Assembly: GCF_900105315.1 (NCBI RefSeq) | Contig: NZ_LT629766.1 | Coordinates: forward strand, 558,001-622,000 | DNA: 64,000 bases | Reading direction: 5' to 3' | DNA from: Brevibacterium siliguriense | Lineage (GTDB): Bacteria > Actinomycetota > Actinomycetes > Actinomycetales > Brevibacteriaceae | Shown: in pieces, positions 8,148 through 16,647 of the stretch | Position numbering within the stretch: the stretch's first letter is position 1 | How the letters are laid out: each line of letters opens with the position of its first letter | Program-made: the position numbers and the translations under genes | Notes under the pieces: generated by a model | What the model was told of the DNA's origin: nothing | The model's database searches: none | The model's input: the letters and a program-made list of their open reading frames with translations, nothing else

Positions 8148-9745
8148 TGAACCAGGCTCCCTCGCAGACCGCGCGCCCCAGAACCTACCGTCTGGCCGAG
8201 CTCGGTCTCCTGATCCTGGCAATCGCCGTCGCCACCAGCGCTTATGCCCTGGTCGGCCTCGGTGTCGAAGATACCATCCCGGCCAATGTCTACGGCTATG
8301 CCGCATGGCTGGCGGCTCTGGGCGTCGTCCTCCACATCATCGTGTGGATCAAGGCGAAATACGCCGATCCGGTTCTCGTGCCGATCGCGGTGCTGCTCAA
8401 CGGGCTCGGCCTGGCCATGATCTACCGCGTCGACCTCGGCCGCGACGAATACCTCGGTTCGGCGATGACCCAGCTGGTGTGGATGTCGCTCGGCGTGGGT
8501 CTGGCCATCGTCGTGATCTTCGTCGTCCGCGACCACCGCTGGCTGCGCCGCTATACCTACGTCTCGGGGTTCGGCGCTCTGGTCTTCTTGCTGCTTCCGC
8601 TCATCCCGGGCATCGGCAAGACCATCAACGGTGCCCGCATCTGGATCGGCGTCGGCCCCCTGTCCTTCCAGCCCGGTGAGATCGCGAAGATCCTGCTCGC
8701 CATCTTCTTCGCCGGCTACCTCGTCACCTACAAGGACCAGCTCGTCGCCGCCGGGCCGAAGATCCTCGGCATCCGCTTCCCCCGTCTGCGCGACTTCGGT
8801 CCCATCGTCGTCGCCTGGGTCGCCAGCGTCGGCGTCCTCGTCTTCGAACGCGACCTCGGCACCTCGCTGCTCTTCTTCGGTCTCTTCGTCGCCATGCTCT
8901 ACGTAGCCACCTCGAAGGTCTCGTGGATCATCCTCGGCCTCGGCTTCTTCTCCGCCGGCGCGGTTGCCGCGACGTTCCTCTTCTCCCATGTGGGGCAGCG
9001 TGTGTCCGGTTGGCTCAATGCGCTGACCGCCGAGGAGTACAACAAGACTCCCGGTGGTTCCTACCAGCTCGTGCAGGGCCTGTTCGGCATGTCCAACGGC
9101 GGACTCATCGGCACCGGCTTCGGTGAGGGGCGACCGAATATGGTCCCCTACGCCGAATCCGACTTCATCTACGCCAGCTTCGGCGAGGAGATCGGCCTGG
9201 CCGGACTCTTCGTCATCCTGCTGTGCTACCTCTTCATCTTCCAGCGCGGAATCCGCACCGCTCAGCAGCTGCGCGACGGCTTCGGCACTCTGCTGGCCAC
9301 GGGCCTGTCGTTCACGATCGCCCTGCAGGTCTTCGTCGTCGTCGGCGGCGTCACGCGCCTCATCCCGCTGACGGGTCTGACCACGCCGTTCCTCGCACAG
9401 GGCGGTTCCTCGCTCATCGCGAACTGGATGATCATCGCCCTGCTGCTGCGGATCTCGGACAACGCCAGGCGCCCCGTGGAGGAGTTCCACACCGGAGTCC
9501 TCACCATCACCGAGGATCCGGAACGCGTTTCCGCGGGTGCCCGCGACAGGGACACCGCCGCCTCGGGGCCCACCGTCGACGAGGATGCCCCCACGACGAA
9601 TCTGCCACCAACAGGCTCCCGTGAGTTCGACGGCGAAGCCCCGACGACGAACCTGCCGCCCGCAGGTGACCGTGCACGGCCACGCGGCCGGACACAGAAC
9701 GACACCGATGCCAGCGACCAACGACCCACCGGAGGTGAACGATGA
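8147..9745 (+). CDS. rodA: RodA, SEDS-family peptidoglycan glycosyltransferase
   Basis: Polytopic membrane enzyme that polymerises lipid II during cell elongation, working with a class B penicillin-binding protein. The roughly 532-aa product has about ten hydrophobic segments and SEDS motifs such as NGARIWIGVGPLSFQPGE, LQGLFGMSNGGLIGTGFGEG-type residues at about 315-330 and LTGLTTPFLAQGGSS. A soluble C-terminal tail (about 455-532) carries two copies of the short repeat APTTNLPP. The start could be GTG 8144 or ATG 8147; GGGAG at 8134 gives better spacing to the ATG. It overlaps pbpA by ATGA. Confidence 0.93.
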   Translation: MNQAPSQTARPRTYRLAELGLLILAIAVATSAYALVGLGVEDTIPANVYGYAAWLAALGVVLHIIVWIKAKYADPVLVPIAVLLNGLGLAMIYRVDLGRDEYLGSAMTQLVWMSLGVGLAIVVIFVVRDHRWLRRYTYVSGFGALVFLLLPLIPGIGKTINGARIWIGVGPLSFQPGEIAKILLAIFFAGYLVTYKDQLVAAGPKILGIRFPRLRDFGPIVVAWVASVGVLVFERDLGTSLLFFGLFVAMLYVATSKVSWIILGLGFFSAGAVAATFLFSHVGQRVSGWLNALTAEEYNKTPGGSYQLVQGLFGMSNGGLIGTGFGEGRPNMVPYAESDFIYASFGEEIGLAGLFVILLCYLFIFQRGIRTAQQLRDGFGTLLATGLSFTIALQVFVVVGGVTRLIPLTGLTTPFLAQGGSSLIANWMIIALLLRISDNARRPVEEFHTGVLTITEDPERVSAGARDRDTAASGPTVDEDAPTTNLPPTGSREFDGEAPTTNLPPAGDRARPRGRTQNDTDASDQRPTGGER

Positions 9746-11211
9746 AGAAGCCATTGACGCATATCGCCGTCGTCGGATTCGTCATGTTCGCGCTCCTGTT
9801 CGGGTCGACGAGCTGGGTGCAGTACGTGACCGCGGATTCGCTGAACAACAATCCGCTGAACAACCGTCGGATCCTCGACCAGCTGGCCCGCGATCGCGGT
9901 CCGATCCTCGTCGACGGCACCCCGATCGCGTATTCGGAGCCTGTCGACGACAAGTACAAGTACCAGCGCAAATACGGTTCTGAGAACCTCGATCCGCGCG
10001 CCTATGCCTCGCTGACCGGCTACTACTCCGTCGTGTCCGGGGCCTCGGGCATGGAACGCGCCGCCGGCGACTACCTCTCCGGCGACTCCGACGCCCTGTT
10101 CTATGACAAGGTCGGCAGCTTCTTCACCGGTGAACAGCCCCGCGGCGCCGCAGTCGAGCTGACGATCGACCCGAAGGTGCAGCAGGCTGCGTGGGACGGA
10201 CTGGGCAACCAGAACGGTGCGGCCGTGGCACTCGACCCGAAGACCGGGAAGATCCTGGCCATGGCCTCGACCCCGGGCTGGGACCCCAATGCCCTGGCCA
10301 GCCACGACTCGACCGAAGCCAGCCAGGCCTTCAAGAACCTCGAAGCCGCCGAGGGCAAGCCCGCCTACAACCGTGCGATCGGCGGCAACCTGTACCCGCC
10401 AGGATCGACGTTCAAGGTCCTCGTCGCAGCGGCCGCCCTGGAATCCGGTGACTACGAACCCGATTCGCAGCTCAACGGACCCGCAACGCTCGACCTGCCG
10501 CAGACGACCGCGACGATCGGCAACTCGCATCCGGGAGCCTGCCGCAACGGGGGCAAGCCGACCCTGGCCGATTCGCTTGCCGAATCCTGCAACACCTCGT
10601 TCGCCTCCCTCGGCATGGACCTCGGAGAGGACGCAATCGCGAAGCAGGCCGAGAAGTTCGGCTTCGGCGAGGATCTCGAGATCCCGCTCAACGTCACCCC
10701 GTCCTCGTTCCCGTCCGACCTCAACCCGCCGCAGCTGGCTCAGTCCTCGCTCGGCCAGTACGAGGTCCGTTCGACTCCGCTGCAGATGGCGATGATGACC
10801 GCGGGAATCGCCAACGGCGGAAAGATGATGCAGCCTCAGCTCGTCGACAGGGTGCTCAATGCAAACACCCTCGAACCGATCTCCGAGACCCGTCCCAAGC
10901 AGATGTCGCGTCCCGTGTCCGGAGATACGGCCGACAAGCTCACCGACATGATGACCGGTGTGGTCGAGAACGGCACCGCCTCGGTGGCGAAGATGGGCGA
11001 CACGAAGGTCGCTGCGAAGACCGGCACCGCCCAGCACGTCAAGGGCGCGGCACCCCATGCCTGGTTCATCTCCTTCGCCCCGGCCGATGACCCTCAGGTC
11101 GCGGTCGCAGTCGTGGTCGAGAACGGCGGCAACGCGGGCAATGAAGCTTATGGTGCGACGGTCGCAGGACCGATCGCGAAGAACATGATGGAAGCGGTGG
11201 TCGAGAAATGA
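9742..11211 (+). CDS. pbpA: Class B penicillin-binding protein PbpA
   Basis: Transpeptidase partner of RodA. The 489-aa product has an N-terminal membrane anchor (about residues 8-27), a dimerisation region and a transpeptidase domain. The active-site motifs are STFK (about 222), SCN (about 282) and KTGTAQ (about 426). The start ATG overlaps the rodA stop, and its TGA overlaps pknA, keeping the actinobacterial order rodA-pbpA-pknA-pknB. The length matches mycobacterial PbpA. Confidence 0.93.
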   Translation: MKKPLTHIAVVGFVMFALLFGSTSWVQYVTADSLNNNPLNNRRILDQLARDRGPILVDGTPIAYSEPVDDKYKYQRKYGSENLDPRAYASLTGYYSVVSGASGMERAAGDYLSGDSDALFYDKVGSFFTGEQPRGAAVELTIDPKVQQAAWDGLGNQNGAAVALDPKTGKILAMASTPGWDPNALASHDSTEASQAFKNLEAAEGKPAYNRAIGGNLYPPGSTFKVLVAAAALESGDYEPDSQLNGPATLDLPQTTATIGNSHPGACRNGGKPTLADSLAESCNTSFASLGMDLGEDAIAKQAEKFGFGEDLEIPLNVTPSSFPSDLNPPQLAQSSLGQYEVRSTPLQMAMMTAGIANGGKMMQPQLVDRVLNANTLEPISETRPKQMSRPVSGDTADKLTDMMTGVVENGTASVAKMGDTKVAAKTGTAQHVKGAAPHAWFISFAPADDPQVAVAVVVENGGNAGNEAYGATVAGPIAKNMMEAVVEK

Positions 11212-13034
11212 GACCCGTCGAAGGCACCCTGTTGGGCAACCGTTACAAACTCACCTCCCGCATCGCCGTCGGCGGCATGGGCGAGGTCTGGAAGGGTGTG
11301 GACTCCGTGCTCGGCCGTGAGGTCGCCGCGAAGATCCTCAAGGACGAGTACCTCTCCGAATCGACCTTCCTCGCCCGGTTCCGTGCCGAGGCCCAGAACA
11401 TGGGTCGGGTCTCCGATCCGGGAATCGCCGGCGTCTACGACTACGGCGACGAGCAGGGCTCGCCCTACCTCGTCATGGAATACGTGCCCGGTGAGGCCCT
11501 GTCGGCCATCATCGAACGCAGTGCGCCCCTGTCCGAGACCGATACGCTCTCCATCGTCACCCAGGCCGCTCAAGCCCTCGGCGCCGCGCACAAGGTGGGC
11601 GTCATCCACCGTGACATCAAGCCCGGCAATATCCTCATGACGCCGGACTTCCGCGTCAAGATCACGGACTTCGGCATCGCCCGGGTCACCGACCAGGCAC
11701 CGCTGACGAAGACCGGGCAGGTCATGGGCACCGCCCAGTACCTCGCTCCGGAACAGGCCACCGGCAAGGGTTCGGGGCCCGGTTCCGACCTCTACGCCCT
11801 GGGCATCATCGCCTACGAGGCCCTGGCCGGTCAGCGTCCCTTCACCGGTGACTCGCAGGTGGCCATCGCCATCGCCCAGGTCAACCAGCAGCACCCGCCG
11901 CTGCCGGACACGGTCTCCGAACCGCTGCGCCGCTTCGTCGACTGCCTGCTGGAGAAGAAGCCCGAACGTCGTCCCTCGGATGCGTTCAAGGTCGCCAAGG
12001 CCGCCGAGGCGCTCTCGGCCGGAGACATCGCCGGAGCCGAGGAGCTCGTGCCGCAGATGCGTCACGGTGCCGCCGCGTCCGAAGCACTCACCCAGGTCTT
12101 CAACAATCCGGAGCCGGCAGCCACGACGAAGACCCTGCCCGTCACCTCGTCGAACGACGCCACCCAGGTGTACCCGAACGGTGCCGCAGCCGGAATCGGC
12201 GGCGCCGGAGCTGCAGGAGCGGGTGCCGCCGCTGCGAACACGGGACAGATCGACCCCAATGACCCGCAGAACCAGAATCTGGAGAAGGACAAGCAGTCGA
12301 ACAAGGGCCGCGTCCTCATCTGGATCCTTGCGATCATCGCTCTCATCGCCGTCGGCTCCCTGCTGTGGTTCTTCCTCGGCGGAGGCAATGCCGAACCCGA
12401 ACCGGAACCGTCCACGTCCGCCCCCACCTCGGAGGCCGCGAAGACGATCGAGATCGATAAGAACGATTACATCGGACTCACGGAATCCTCGGCGACGCAG
12501 AACCTCGAGAACAAGGGCCTCGAAGTCGAAACGACCGATATCAACTCGGAACGTGCCGCCGGAACCGTCGCGGACGTCGGCGAGGGCGAGAACGGATTCA
12601 CCTTCGAAGAAGGCGACACCGTGACCCTCTACGTCTCCGCGGGTCCCGCCGAGCAGCCCGAGGAACCGGCCTCTGATTCCGGTTCCGACTCGGGTCTGGG
12701 CAACGATTCGGAGTCGAGCTCGGGCTCCGGTTCCTCGTCGGATTCTCAGGATCAGGGTTCGGATTCCGGATCCGATTCGAAGGACAGCGAGACGAGCTCG
12801 GATTCCTCGAGTTCGACGGACTCCTCTTCGGGCTCCGAGACCTCAAGCGAATCGGATTCCTCGAGTTCGACGGACACGTCAGGCGAGTCGGATACCTCGG
12901 GATCGACTGATTCGGCCGACACCTCGGGTAGCTCGAACCCGAACACCGGCAACGACGGGTCAGGCGACAATCCGGGCTCAGCGAGCGGCTCGGATGCCAG
13001 CGGCAACCCGAACGGAAACAACAGCAATGAATAG
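11208..13034 (+). CDS. pknA: Ser/Thr protein kinase PknA with one PASTA domain and a Ser/Asp-rich tail
   Basis: Transmembrane kinase regulating cell shape and division. The kinase domain (about residues 10-275) has VGGMGEVWKG, Lys in AAKIL, HRDIKPGN (about 134-142), DFGIARV and APEQATG. A single transmembrane helix lies at about 368-392. Outside the cell there is one PASTA-like unit (about 415-480), then about 110 residues almost entirely Ser, Asp, Gly, Glu and Thr (from about 485 to the end), reminiscent of the SD-repeat stalks of Gram-positive surface proteins. Mycobacterial PknA lacks both PASTA and such a tail. The DNA of the tail contains a near-identical direct repeat near 12800 and 12855. 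It overlaps pbpA by ATGA. Confidence 0.92.
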   Translation: MRPVEGTLLGNRYKLTSRIAVGGMGEVWKGVDSVLGREVAAKILKDEYLSESTFLARFRAEAQNMGRVSDPGIAGVYDYGDEQGSPYLVMEYVPGEALSAIIERSAPLSETDTLSIVTQAAQALGAAHKVGVIHRDIKPGNILMTPDFRVKITDFGIARVTDQAPLTKTGQVMGTAQYLAPEQATGKGSGPGSDLYALGIIAYEALAGQRPFTGDSQVAIAIAQVNQQHPPLPDTVSEPLRRFVDCLLEKKPERRPSDAFKVAKAAEALSAGDIAGAEELVPQMRHGAAASEALTQVFNNPEPAATTKTLPVTSSNDATQVYPNGAAAGIGGAGAAGAGAAAANTGQIDPNDPQNQNLEKDKQSNKGRVLIWILAIIALIAVGSLLWFFLGGGNAEPEPEPSTSAPTSEAAKTIEIDKNDYIGLTESSATQNLENKGLEVETTDINSERAAGTVADVGEGENGFTFEEGDTVTLYVSAGPAEQPEEPASDSGSDSGLGNDSESSSGSGSSSDSQDQGSDSGSDSKDSETSSDSSSSTDSSSGSETSSESDSSSSTDTSGESDTSGSTDSADTSGSSNPNTGNDGSGDNPGSASGSDASGNPNGNNSNE

Positions 13035-13150
13035 ACATTGATCATTTCAGAGCAGCGATCAGACGAAACGACGAGTTTGAGATACTGAAATTCGACCCGG
13101 TTCAGGTGAGAATGAACCCACAGACCGGGTGAGACAAGCGGAGGACATAC

Positions 13151-15049
13151 ATGAGTGAACCCAAGGTGCTGTCGGGGCGTTACGAAGTTCGTGCGCTCCT
13201 CGGCCGTGGGGGCATGGCAGAGGTGCATGAGGGCGTCGACAACCGTCTCGGACGTCGCGTAGCCATCAAGCTTCTGCGCTCCGATCTTGCCCGCGATCCT
13301 TCGTTCCACACCAGGCTCAAACGCGAGGCCCAGTCCGCGGCAGGTCTCAATCATCCCGGAATCGTCTCCGTCTACGATTCGGGCGAAGAGGAGTTCGTCG
13401 AATCCGGCGGCTCGTCCGTGTCCGTGCCGTTCATCGTCATGGAATACGTCGAAGGTCAGACGCTGCGCGAGGTCCTCAACGAGCACGGCACACTCACCGT
13501 CGACGAAGCCCTCAACGTCATCGCCGGGGTCCTCGCTCCGCTCGAGTACTCCCACCGCAACGGCATCGTCCACCGCGACATCAAGCCTGCGAACGTCATG
13601 CTCACCCCCGAGGGCGACATCAAGGTCATGGACTTCGGGATCGCCCGAGCGCTGAAGGACAATTCGGGACTGACCCAGACCCAGTCGGTGGTCGGCACCG
13701 CCCAGTACCTCTCCCCCGAACAGGCCCGGGGCGAAGTCGTCGACGCCCGCTCTGACCTGTACTCGACCGCCTGCCTGCTCTACGAGCTGCTGGCCGGTCG
13801 TCCCCCGTTCGTCGGCGACTCCCAGCTGGCCGTGGCCTACCAACACGTCGGAGAGACCCCGCAGCCGCCGAGTTTCTACAACCAGAACATCCCACCGGCC
13901 GTCGATCGGCTCCTCCTCCACGCTCTTCTAAAGGATCGCGACGCCCGCTACCAGGACGCCTACACCTTCCGTGAGGACGTCCTCGCCGCCCGCGACGGCC
14001 GTCCCATGAGCTTTGAGGACGACGTCGAGGCCACGCAGGCGTATCCGATGATGGCGCCGCCCATGACCGCTCCGATGGCCCATGCCTCCGAGGCCGAGGC
14101 GGCTCCGGAGACCGGGCCCGTCTCGACGATCATGACCAACCAGGAGGAGCGGCCGCCGCAGAAGCGCTCACGCGCCTGGGTGTGGATCGGCAGCATCTTC
14201 GTCCTCCTCGCCCTGGCCGCCGTGGCCCTGTGGGTATATGAGATCAACAAGCCCGAGCCGATCGTCCAGGTCGAGGTCACGGATGTGGCGAACATGGACG
14301 CCGATGAAGCCGAGGCCGCGCTCATCCAACAGGGCCTGCGGGTCGACCGCGACGAGAAGTACAGTGCCGAAGTCGATGAGGGCAAGGCGATCGAGACGGA
14401 TCCTCCCGGCGGTCAGCGAGTGGAGAAGGACAGCGTGGTCAAGCTGGTCATCTCGTCGGGCCCCGAGTCCGTAAAGGTCCCCGATGTCTCCGGCAAGACC
14501 GAAGAAGAGGCGCGGCAGATCATCAACGACGCGAAGCTGCAGGCCGGCACCCATATCTCCCAGAATTCTCCGGATGTGGAGAAGGGCGTGGTCATCGAGA
14601 CCAAGCCCGGCGACGGTCAGGAAGTCGACGTCGATTCGAATGTCGATCTCGTCGTGTCCTCGGGCATGGTCGAGGTCCCCGATGTCACCGGTCAGACCGC
14701 CGAGGAGGCCTGCCAGACCCTCGAGGGCGATGAGTACCAGCTCACGTGCAAGACCGAAGAGGTCGAGACCGCCGACCACGCCGACAAGAAGGTCTTCGAA
14801 CAGTCCGCGACCGGCGGCAGCGAGGTCAAGCAGGGTTCGGAGATCACCGTGAAGGTGGCCAAGAAGCCGCCGGAGCCCTCGCCTTCGATTCCGTCAGTCC
14901 CAGGCGGCATCCCGACCGCCCCTGGCGACGACGGCGGAAACGACGACAAAGACAAGAAGGACAAGGGCAAAGACAACAAGGACAAGGACAAGGACTCAGT
15001 CGGCGGAGGACTCTTCGACAACTGGTCCGACGGCATCATCGGCAACTGA
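13151..15049 (+). CDS. pknB: Ser/Thr protein kinase PknB with three PASTA domains
   Basis: Membrane kinase sensing peptidoglycan fragments. The kinase domain (about residues 10-275) shows GRGGMAEVHEG, Lys in AIKLL, HRDIKPANVM (about 141) and DFGIARAL. The activation segment contains TQTQSVVGTAQYLSPEQ with candidate autophosphorylation threonines. A transmembrane helix follows at about 343-362. Three PASTA units lie at about 370-440, 441-510 and 511-575, then a Pro-rich linker and a Lys/Asp-rich tail (about 596-617). It sits 116 bp after pknA with its own GCGGAGG site and is the last gene of the operon, followed by a hairpin. Confidence 0.95.
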   Translation: MSEPKVLSGRYEVRALLGRGGMAEVHEGVDNRLGRRVAIKLLRSDLARDPSFHTRLKREAQSAAGLNHPGIVSVYDSGEEEFVESGGSSVSVPFIVMEYVEGQTLREVLNEHGTLTVDEALNVIAGVLAPLEYSHRNGIVHRDIKPANVMLTPEGDIKVMDFGIARALKDNSGLTQTQSVVGTAQYLSPEQARGEVVDARSDLYSTACLLYELLAGRPPFVGDSQLAVAYQHVGETPQPPSFYNQNIPPAVDRLLLHALLKDRDARYQDAYTFREDVLAARDGRPMSFEDDVEATQAYPMMAPPMTAPMAHASEAEAAPETGPVSTIMTNQEERPPQKRSRAWVWIGSIFVLLALAAVALWVYEINKPEPIVQVEVTDVANMDADEAEAALIQQGLRVDRDEKYSAEVDEGKAIETDPPGGQRVEKDSVVKLVISSGPESVKVPDVSGKTEEEARQIINDAKLQAGTHISQNSPDVEKGVVIETKPGDGQEVDVDSNVDLVVSSGMVEVPDVTGQTAEEACQTLEGDEYQLTCKTEEVETADHADKKVFEQSATGGSEVKQGSEITVKVAKKPPEPSPSIPSVPGGIPTAPGDDGGNDDKDKKDKGKDNKDKDKDSVGGGLFDNWSDGIIGN

Positions 15050-15071
15050 GGTCTTCGGTCCCTCGACGCAC

Positions 15072-15106
15072 AGCGGTCGGGTCGGTCATCGACTGGCCCG
15101 GCCGCT
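15072..15106 (+). terminator. Terminator of the fha-pkn operon
   Basis: An imperfect hairpin (AGCGGTCGGGTC pairs with GGCCCGGCCGCT, with wobble pairs) begins 22 bp after pknB and is followed by TTTCGTCTC. Confidence 0.5.
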
Positions 15107-15163
15107 TTCGTCTCCCGAAAAGATCTGCGTGCGTCTGTGACGCCGTCTCTCAGACGCCGTCCC

Positions 15164-15676
15164 TCAGTCCAAGGTGAGGAACAGATCAGTGCGCAGATCG
15201 GCGGGATCCGCCTCAGGGCTGGGCTCGGTGACATAGAGTTCGATGAACGGCAGTCCCGGACGATGCCCGGCCGCCACCGCGTCCTTGAGCAGCTGCGCCC
15301 AGGATTCCCCGAGCACGTCATATCCACCGAGGTGGCTGCGCACAGCCATGGATCCGCCGGGCAGCTCCGCGGGGATGACGATATGACCGCCGGCGATCGG
15401 CTGCGCATTCTTCAGCCCCGTCGAGGTGGGGATCCCCACCTGCAGATCCACCGTTTCGCTCGGCTGCCGCGTGTAGAGGGCGAATGCCGGACCGGCGGGT
15501 TCGATTCCCGCTTCGGAGAGGACGGGGAAGAGCCCGGAGAACGCGGAGTCGAAGAGTTCCGGCAGGTCTGACATGTGCATCTCGCGAGCCTCGACGACCG
15601 CTGCCGGAGTGGCAGGGACCTCGATGACGGTGAGTTCGGTGAACGGTTCTTCGCGCAGATAGGTCGGTTCTGACAT
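15164..15676 (-). CDS. GyrI-like/AraC effector-binding domain protein
   Basis: This 170-aa soluble protein consists of a stand-alone effector-binding domain of the GyrI/SOUL-like fold: EPTYLREEPFTELTVIEVPA at the start, GPAFALYTRQPSETVDLQVG, then GGHIVIPAELPGGSMAVRSHLGGYD and a PFIELYVTEP C-terminal strand. Such domains bind small amphipathic molecules or act as gyrase inhibitors, and the specific ligand cannot be read. It is monocistronic, convergent with pknB and separated from pabA by a hairpin. Confidence 0.75.
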   Translation of the reverse strand: MSEPTYLREEPFTELTVIEVPATPAAVVEAREMHMSDLPELFDSAFSGLFPVLSEAGIEPAGPAFALYTRQPSETVDLQVGIPTSTGLKNAQPIAGGHIVIPAELPGGSMAVRSHLGGYDVLGESWAQLLKDAVAAGHRPGLPFIELYVTEPSPEADPADLRTDLFLTLD

Positions 15677-15751
15677 CGTCGCTGTCTCCTGTTCCTCGGT
15701 CGCGCACGAAACTGTGTGCGTGCACGGATCCCGGCGCGGTTTCGGATCAAC

Positions 15752-15775
15752 TGAGCACAGGGATCACTGTGCTCA
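15752..15775 (-). terminator. Terminator hairpin after pabA
   Basis: A perfect 9-bp stem, TGAGCACAG and CTGTGCTCA around a 6-nt loop, lies between the minus-strand amidotransferase gene and the next minus-strand gene. Confidence 0.5.
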
Positions 15776-15834
15776 CGATCATAACGATCGGCCACCTCGG
15801 CGAGAACCCTGTAACCGGGGATCGGCGGGAATTC

Positions 15835-16479
15835 TCAGGCGATCGCGGTCGCCAACGGGGACATCCCCACAGCCGCCTGGGCGGCACCTTCGAGGCCGCA
15901 CACCTCGAGCCAATTGCCGAGCATGAGGTATCCGCATTCGGTGAGCACGGATTCAGGGTGGAACTGGACACCGAACAGGGGCTTCTCGCGATGTTCGATA
16001 GCCATGACGATGCCGTCGTCGGTGCGGGCGGTGACGGTGAACTTCTCGAGGTCGAGGGTCTCGTCGACGATCGCCAGCGAATGGTAGCGGGTGACGGTCA
16101 GCGGGCTGGGACAGCCGAAGAAGATGCCTTCGCCGTCATGGGTGATGACCGAGGTCTTGCCGTGCATGAGCACGGGTGAGTGGGTCACCTCGGCGCCGAA
16201 CACCTCGCCGAGGGCCTGATGGCCCAGGCAGACGCCGAACACGGGCATTCCCGAGGTCTCCGCCCAGGACAGCAGGGGCGGGCAGACGCCGGATTCGGCG
16301 GGTACGCCGGGCCCCGGGGACAGGAGCACGCCGTCGTAGGCGGCCACGGTCTCGGCGATCGCAGTGGCGGGGATGTCGTCGTTGCGGACGACGTCGACGT
16401 CCGCGCCGAGCTCACGCAGGTAGGACACGAGCGTGTAGACGAAGCTGTCGTAGTTGTCGATGACGAGGATTGAGGTCAT
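15835..16479 (-). CDS. pabA: Glutamine amidotransferase of anthranilate/aminodeoxychorismate synthase
   Basis: Supplies ammonia from glutamine to a chorismate-using synthase for folate or tryptophan. The 214-aa class I amidotransferase has IDNYDSFVYTLV at the start, the oxyanion region LLSPGPGVP, nucleophile Cys84 in FGVCLGHQAL, and His174/Glu176 in VQFHPESVLTECG. No synthase subunit gene is adjacent, so PabA and TrpG cannot be separated by context. Its ATG overlaps the stop of the small membrane protein upstream by 4 bp, so it is co-transcribed with that gene and the sortase. Confidence 0.88.
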   Translation of the reverse strand: MTSILVIDNYDSFVYTLVSYLRELGADVDVVRNDDIPATAIAETVAAYDGVLLSPGPGVPAESGVCPPLLSWAETSGMPVFGVCLGHQALGEVFGAEVTHSPVLMHGKTSVITHDGEGIFFGCPSPLTVTRYHSLAIVDETLDLEKFTVTARTDDGIVMAIEHREKPLFGVQFHPESVLTECGYLMLGNWLEVCGLEGAAQAAVGMSPLATAIA

Positions 16480-16646
16480 TGCTGTCCGGTATCGGTGACG
16501 GTGGCGTTGTTGAAGGGCATGTAGGGGGCGATCACGGGGAAGACGTACTGCATGAGCAGCAGCACGACGGCCGCGATGAGGATGAGGGCGAGGATGAGTT
16601 TGACGACCCAGTTGCCCGGGAGGATCCGCCAGATGAATGCGTACAT
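16476..16646 (-). CDS. Small membrane protein (56 aa) between sortase and pabA
   Basis: A 56-residue protein, starting MYAFIWRILPGNWVVKLIL, is encoded in the 170 bp between sortase and pabA. It has one strong hydrophobic helix (about residues 14-42) and a short C-terminal tail NNATVTDTGQQ. The ATG follows the sortase stop by one base and the TGA overlaps the pabA ATG by 4 bp, which argues for a real coupled gene. A small membrane protein at this position is common in actinobacteria, but its function is unknown. A role beside sortase is only inferred. Confidence 0.8.
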   Translation of the reverse strand: MYAFIWRILPGNWVVKLILALILIAAVVLLLMQYVFPVIAPYMPFNNATVTDTGQQ

Positions 16647-16647
16647 A

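Noticed and set aside
7937..9754. 605-codon minus-strand ORF opposite rodA
   Set aside because: The sense strand encodes an obvious RodA; the antisense product is Gln/Asp/Glu-rich shadow sequence.
12700..13030. Tandem repeat locus independent of a gene
   Set aside because: The repeats are Ser/Asp codons in frame within pknA, so they are part of that protein.
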